Shown piece after piece: positions 6,909-10,000 of a stretch of 10,000 bases of DNA. A program made the position numbers and the translations under genes. Each line of letters starts with the position of its first letter. Positions within the stretch are counted from its first letter, which is position 1. Below the pieces are notes generated by a model. The model saw only the letters and a list, made by a program, of their open reading frames with translations. It did no database searches and was not told the origin of the DNA. Location of the stretch: contig CAJNDS010000652.1 of assembly GCA_905221605.1 (NCBI GenBank), positions 1 to 10,000 on the forward strand, read 5' to 3'. The DNA is from Symbiodinium natans. Taxonomy: Eukaryota; Sar; Dinophyceae; Suessiales; Symbiodiniaceae.

Positions 6909-8861
6909 ATGGAACGTGATTTGACGAATGATGAGTTTGAGGCTTTAAATAGAAGGCGAGCGCAACAAGGCAAGGATCCACTGAGCTGGCGGGACGCACA
7001 GCGCCAGGCCCGGCGTAAGCCGAACCACAACAGAGGAGGTAAGAAGGCCAAGGCAGCGCCGTCCTCACAGCCTGTCACTTTCCTGCCGAGAGCGGAGGCT
7101 TCCTCCGTGGAGGTTTCCTCCGAAAGAGCTCCTGAACAAGCTGAATCCATTTCCTTTCTGGTTCCTGATTTTGATCAGAGGGCCAGCGGGCAGGCATCCG
7201 ACTGGAACATCAGCACTCATGTTCAGAGTCGCTATGCATGGAACAAGCGTCACAAGGAGCGTGAACAGTTGGATCCGACTAAGGATGTCATGGAGGAGGC
7301 CAAAATTTTTATCCGCACATTTCTGAAAACGCGTAAAGGTCCGAGCAACTCCGATTTGACTGCAAAGTTGGGAGACCCTGTCATGCAGGAAGGCTGGGTG
7401 CGCTTCCCCCTAAGAGATGTTGTTCAGAGATGCACTGGCACGGATGACAGAGTGGGCTATCATGGGACAAAATTGGAATCGCTCTACTCGATCCTGTATC
7501 TGGGAAAGCTGCAACCGTCCCAGGATGCCTCTCAAGGTGAACAATACTTTGAGGGCTACCCGGGAGTCTACATCCATTCCGGCAAGCATGAGCGCAAGGC
7601 AGAGTCATATGTGACGCATGTATGGTTTCCCATCTTGAAAGAAGGCAACAAGTCTCTCCGAGCAGTTGCGGCCAAATTCGCAGTGTCGTTCGACCAGGCT
7701 GCAGGATCTCTCCGTGGCTCCAAAGCAACGGATCAGTATATTCTCAGGGAAGACTATGTCCAGCTAGAGGCGCTGCTGCTTCACATCACAGACTCACTGC
7801 CTTTGGGGACCTATGTGCAGACTGGCTGGAACCCCCTTGCGGAAGCTGCCCCAGTTCAACGCATAGCGAGGGAAAGACCGGAGGAGCCGAGTTCATACAG
7901 AAATCCACCAAGATCCTCCTCTCAGCCTGCCAAGGAGTCAGCCTCTCACGATGATGATAACTCCACCCGGCAGCTCGCAGTTCCTCCTTGGAGAGTAAAC
8001 AAGGCAATGGACTCTGATCACAGTGCTCTGCCGACCTCCTTGCATCAGCCCGAAGATGATAGTGATGAATCCTGGGGGGTATGGTCACCAGCCGCTGCTG
8101 CCGCAGCCACAGATCCACAGGTTCCATCTCAACAGGAAGTCCCACAGCAGCCAGAGGGAAGCAGAAGAGAGCATGCCTGGCAGCCAACAACTCAGCACAC
8201 ACCAAGTTTAGCAGATCTGGATGGTACTCTTGATCGGCTTTCTGGACGGGGCGCTCACGAAACCAGACGAGTGATGATAAGCAAGCTCCTCACACAGGCT
8301 CTCAGACATGACCCAGCGAAGTATGGCATTTCGCTAGACGCTGCTGGCTATGCCAACTTGAAAAGCCTTCTCAATTCCAGGCAATTTTGGCGGGCTGAAG
8401 TGACGGTTCATGAAGTACAGCGAGTACTGGAAACCTCACAGAAGATCCGCATGGAGCAGATGACCTCAGAGGAAGACGGCGAAATCTACATCAGAGCCTT
8501 ACAGGGTCATGGCCATGACATTCCACTGGACGACGATCAACTGCATGAGGTTCTGACCTCATCCACAACACCGGAGTGGGGTGTCCACGGGACGAGCTGG
8601 CGGGCCTGGCAGCAGATTCGCTCCTCTCAGCTGCGCAGAATGCAAAGACGTGACATACATATGTCTTTGTCACCAACCAAAACTGCAGGCTTCAGGGAGG
8701 ACTCTTCCGTGGAGATCTGGATTCACCTGCCGTCTTTGATCGACAGTGGACACAGAGTGCGTCGGGCGAAGAATGGAGTACTGCTGACGCGTGGACCCAT
8801 TGACCTGTCCCACATCAGCACTGTCATTGATCGGCACACAGGCAAGTCTCTGCCCTTCTAA
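6909..8861 (+). CDS. PARP/ART-like module fused to a KptA/Tpt1 RNA 2'-phosphotransferase domain
   Basis: This 650-residue ORF has four regions. Residues 1-80 are basic and low-complexity and carry the EASSVEVSS hairpin-repeat insertion (63-71). Residues about 160-305 resemble the ADP-ribosyltransferase fold: YHGT (184-187) and SLYSIL (191-196), then a GVYIH strand (219-223) and KAESY (230-234), echoing the HG...GIYFA...SA.Y pattern of PARPs. Residues 310-445 are a disordered Ser/Pro/Gln/Ala linker. Residues about 455-650 match KptA/Tpt1, which moves a 2'-phosphate from RNA to NAD+: LRHDP (465-469), the ISLDAAGYANLKSLL stretch (474-488), IRALQGH (528-534), HGTSW (560-564), MQRRDIHMS (578-586) and the terminal RRAKNGVLL strand (618-626). 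Arg466, His467, Arg529 and Arg580 correspond to the four residues essential in yeast Tpt1. QGHS reads QGHG and the HVH motif reads DIH. The KptA call is firm; the first module is by pattern only. Host tRNA-splicing Tpt1 is usually much shorter, so an accessory role is more likely. Confidence 0.85.
   Translation: MERDLTNDEFEALNRRRAQQGKDPLSWRDAQRQARRKPNHNRGGKKAKAAPSSQPVTFLPRAEASSVEVSSERAPEQAESISFLVPDFDQRASGQASDWNISTHVQSRYAWNKRHKEREQLDPTKDVMEEAKIFIRTFLKTRKGPSNSDLTAKLGDPVMQEGWVRFPLRDVVQRCTGTDDRVGYHGTKLESLYSILYLGKLQPSQDASQGEQYFEGYPGVYIHSGKHERKAESYVTHVWFPILKEGNKSLRAVAAKFAVSFDQAAGSLRGSKATDQYILREDYVQLEALLLHITDSLPLGTYVQTGWNPLAEAAPVQRIARERPEEPSSYRNPPRSSSQPAKESASHDDDNSTRQLAVPPWRVNKAMDSDHSALPTSLHQPEDDSDESWGVWSPAAAAAATDPQVPSQQEVPQQPEGSRREHAWQPTTQHTPSLADLDGTLDRLSGRGAHETRRVMISKLLTQALRHDPAKYGISLDAAGYANLKSLLNSRQFWRAEVTVHEVQRVLETSQKIRMEQMTSEEDGEIYIRALQGHGHDIPLDDDQLHEVLTSSTTPEWGVHGTSWRAWQQIRSSQLRRMQRRDIHMSLSPTKTAGFREDSSVEIWIHLPSLIDSGHRVRRAKNGVLLTRGPIDLSHISTVIDRHTGKSLPF
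7094..7121. repeat. GGAGGCTTCCTCC hairpin repeat, two units, inside coding sequence
   Basis: One perfect unit (7094-7106) and one with a C-to-T change (7109-7121, GGAGGTTTCCTCC) are separated by GT. They are read in frame as EASSVEVSS near the N-terminus of the KptA-domain protein, in the same codon phase as the copy at 4188. Confidence 0.88.
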
Positions 8862-8905
8862 AGCGTTCTCAGCAGTTTCACCTGAACCGAATTCGTTCTG
8901 CCGTG

Positions 8906-8966
8906 GTCTACTTTCGCAGCGGGAGGCTTCCTCCGGAGGCTTCCTCCACTTCATTTTAAAGTAGAC
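8906..8966. repeat. 9-bp perfect inverted repeat enclosing the hairpin repeat
   Basis: GTCTACTTT (8906-8914) and AAAGTAGAC (8958-8966) are exact reverse complements separated by 43 nt that contain both hairpin units. It could form a stem with two inner hairpins in the 3' UTR of the KptA-domain mRNA, or be the termini of a tiny insertion. The other hairpin loci do not have these arms. Confidence 0.6.
8922..8947. repeat. GGAGGCTTCCTCC hairpin repeat, two head-to-tail units
   Basis: Two perfect 13-nt units are directly joined, the same 26-nt arrangement as at 6639-6664. It begins 60 nt after the stop of the KptA-domain ORF. Confidence 0.92.
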
Positions 8967-9220
8967 AGCAAGTACGCCCTCTGCTTAAGGCAACAAAGAC
9001 TTTGTCACAGCCTGCATGAGTTGTCTCTATTTACATGCTCTAAGAGGAGTTTCCCCATCCTCCACCTGCTCATTGCCCAGGTGAGCCTAGCGTCGCGCAG
9101 CCCACAAGCAGTGGCAGGCGCTTCCTTCTGTAGTCCTTGTTCTTGAGCCGTGCAGCTTTCAGCTATAGCTCTTGCATGCCTGTTAGCAATGGTCAATGCC
9201 TGCCTGCCACAAGAAACCGC

Positions 9221-9239
9221 CTCACTCTTCCGATCGCAG
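9221..9239 (+). promoter_or_regulatory. Candidate SL trans-splice acceptor
   Basis: CTCACTCTTCCGATCGCAG is moderately pyrimidine-rich and ends in AG 45 nt before the ATG at 9285. It is weaker than the tract at 6738. Confidence 0.25.
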
Positions 9240-9284
9240 TAGCCATTCTAATCTCGAATCCAGCCATCAACACTCGAGTTTCCA

Positions 9285-9839
9285 ATGGAGAGCACTAGCT
9301 TGGTGCAAGCGCTCACTCCGCTCCTGGTTGCTCTCGTGCACCAGCAGGTAGTTGCGGAGGACCCGAGTATTTCCTCTGAGACTACCAGCGCAAGGGTTGC
9401 GGAGTACCTCCACACTCACAAGGTGAAAATCCTTGCCCAGTTCATGAACTACGCACATGAGGTGCTCCAAGGAGAGAGGTTGAGGACACTGCATTGGGCA
9501 GCACAGTCACTGACCGGATATGATGAATGGCGTGAAGTTAAGGCGGCCCGACGCCAAAAGTTGCGGAGCATCAGCCTCCGTTACTTAAGCCAGATGAGGT
9601 TCACCGGGCTTCCCACCACTCAAGGAACGTGGTTCTACATCGTGATCCTCACCGAACTTGAGAGCTTCTATCGGGAGACGCAAATTCTCCGGTATACGTC
9701 AGGTATGTTGCCCCCGAATCTTGACGCTCAGTACCAACAAGAGGTTGGGCAGGTCCGTGATGAGTTCTTTGCCGAGGATGCGGAGATGAACATAGCGATC
9801 GCACAGTGGACCACCATTTCGGCAGGTCTCACAGCATGA
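9285..9839 (+). CDS. Hypothetical helical protein
   Basis: The 184-residue product matches no family I know. It has an N-terminal hydrophobic stretch (residues 6-19, TPLLVALV inside), a basic helical middle (KAARRQKLRS, 86-95), a short aromatic/aliphatic segment (WFYIVIL, 116-122) too short to be a clear membrane helix, and an acidic C-terminal part (EVGQVRDEFFAEDAE, 143-157). Composition and amphipathic spacing look like a real globular all-helical protein. It lies on the same strand as the other ORFs, with a hairpin repeat starting 2 nt after its stop. It may be a further element-encoded accessory protein or a neighbouring host gene. Confidence 0.55.
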   Translation: MESTSLVQALTPLLVALVHQQVVAEDPSISSETTSARVAEYLHTHKVKILAQFMNYAHEVLQGERLRTLHWAAQSLTGYDEWREVKAARRQKLRSISLRYLSQMRFTGLPTTQGTWFYIVILTELESFYRETQILRYTSGMLPPNLDAQYQQEVGQVRDEFFAEDAEMNIAIAQWTTISAGLTA

Positions 9840-9841
9840 GT

Positions 9842-9867
9842 GGGGGCTACCTCCGGAGGCTTCCTCC
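9842..9867. repeat. GGAGGCTTCCTCC hairpin repeat, one degenerate plus one perfect unit
   Basis: GGGGGCTACCTCC (9842-9854) differs from the unit at two positions and is joined directly to a perfect copy (9855-9867). It has the same 26-nt arrangement as the loci at 6639 and 8922, here starting 2 nt after the stop codon of the preceding ORF. Confidence 0.85.
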
Positions 9868-9917
9868 CCTTCCTGCACCTCGCCGATTCCCTGTACACTT
9901 TTCAACACATAAATCGG

Positions 9918-9928
9918 CCCTTTTGTAG
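9918..9928 (+). promoter_or_regulatory. Weak candidate trans-splice acceptor
   Basis: CCCTTTTGTAG lies 24 nt before an ATG that opens a reading frame to the window end. It is short and could be chance. Confidence 0.2.
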
Positions 9929-9952
9929 GTGCGGCTCTCAGCCTGACTAGCC

Positions 9953-10000
9953 ATGCATCAGTATGGCAGAACTCCATTAGCACATAGGTTGATAATAGTG
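9953..10000 (+). CDS. Possible start of a further ORF, cut by the window edge
   Basis: An ATG at 9953 opens 16 codons with no stop before the edge. Its position after an acceptor-like tract repeats the arrangement of the upstream ORFs. It is too short to judge, and a second ATG at 9963 in another frame stops after five codons. Confidence 0.2.
   Translation, partial: MHQYGRTPLAHRLIIV

Larger units (their letters stand above)
8862..9284 (+). other. 423-bp spacer with hairpin repeat, inverted repeat and acceptor-like tract
   Basis: I find no gene here. It holds the two-unit hairpin repeat (8922-8947) enclosed by a 9-bp inverted repeat, a donor-like CAG|GTGAGC at 9078-9086 with no coding exon beside it, and a pyrimidine tract ending in AG at 9239. 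Confidence 0.7.
185..9839 (+). mobile_element. Large multi-ORF LINE-like (non-LTR) retroelement, 3' end not seen
   Basis: The 5' boundary is set by the end of the microsatellite and the SL-like relic. The core (to 5065) has the APE-type endonuclease plus RT order typical of LINEs, and shows no long terminal repeats, integrase or RNase H domain. The right boundary given here is the end of the last clear ORF and is provisional. If only the first two ORFs belong to the element, it ends near 5065-5081. Inclusion of the downstream ORFs is inferred from the shared strand, the 16-nt gap at 5066-5081 and a shared hairpin repeat. No poly-A or microsatellite tail and no target-site duplication is visible inside the window. 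Confidence 0.55.

Noticed and set aside
9078-9086. CAG|GTGAGC as a real splice donor
   Set aside because: There is no coding exon upstream of it in the spacer and no paired acceptor that would join known ORFs in frame; a similar motif at 2239 lies inside intact RT coding sequence.

Overview
This window looks like nuclear DNA of a dinoflagellate, most likely a member of the Symbiodiniaceae. That is an inference from four things: a LINE-type retrotransposon protein with the organisation of dinoflagellate elements as I remember them, long intronless ORFs all on one strand with pyrimidine-rich spacers, a probable remnant of the dinoflagellate spliced leader (SL) directly before the first ORF, and a dispersed GGAGGCTTCCTCC hairpin repeat. 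No database search was possible.

Layout, all on the + strand. 1-183: a (TTG)n microsatellite running off the left edge. 185-197: likely SL relic. 198-3584: N-terminal basic region, apurinic-type endonuclease (EEP) and reverse transcriptase (RT), running into a C2H2 zinc finger that is broken by an exact 47-bp tandem duplication (3487-3580). 3581-5065: the frameshifted remainder of the same protein, with three more zinc fingers and a C-terminal ubiquitin-specific-protease-like (C19) domain. Before the duplication this was one protein of roughly 1,600 residues. 5082-5918: a basic, RG-containing hypothetical protein starting only 16 nt after the previous stop. 6104-6505: a small coiled-coil protein. 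6909-8861: a protein with a PARP/ART-like module followed by a KptA/Tpt1 RNA 2'-phosphotransferase domain. 9285-9839: a helical protein I do not recognise. A further ORF may begin at 9953 and run off the right edge.

Two readings are possible. In the first, the window is one very large multi-ORF non-LTR element of more than 9.6 kb: endonuclease and RT for target-primed reverse transcription, zinc fingers and the RG/coiled-coil proteins for nucleic-acid binding, and a protease plus NAD+-dependent RNA or protein modification enzymes as accessory or host-interaction functions. In the second, a LINE of about 4.9 kb sits in or beside a tandem array of host or unrelated repeat genes. The 16-nt gap at 5066-5081, the shared strand and the same hairpin repeat in and around the ORFs favour the first, but the 3' end of the element is not visible here. 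Each larger spacer contains a pyrimidine tract ending in AG, which would fit SL trans-splicing of a polycistronic transcript.
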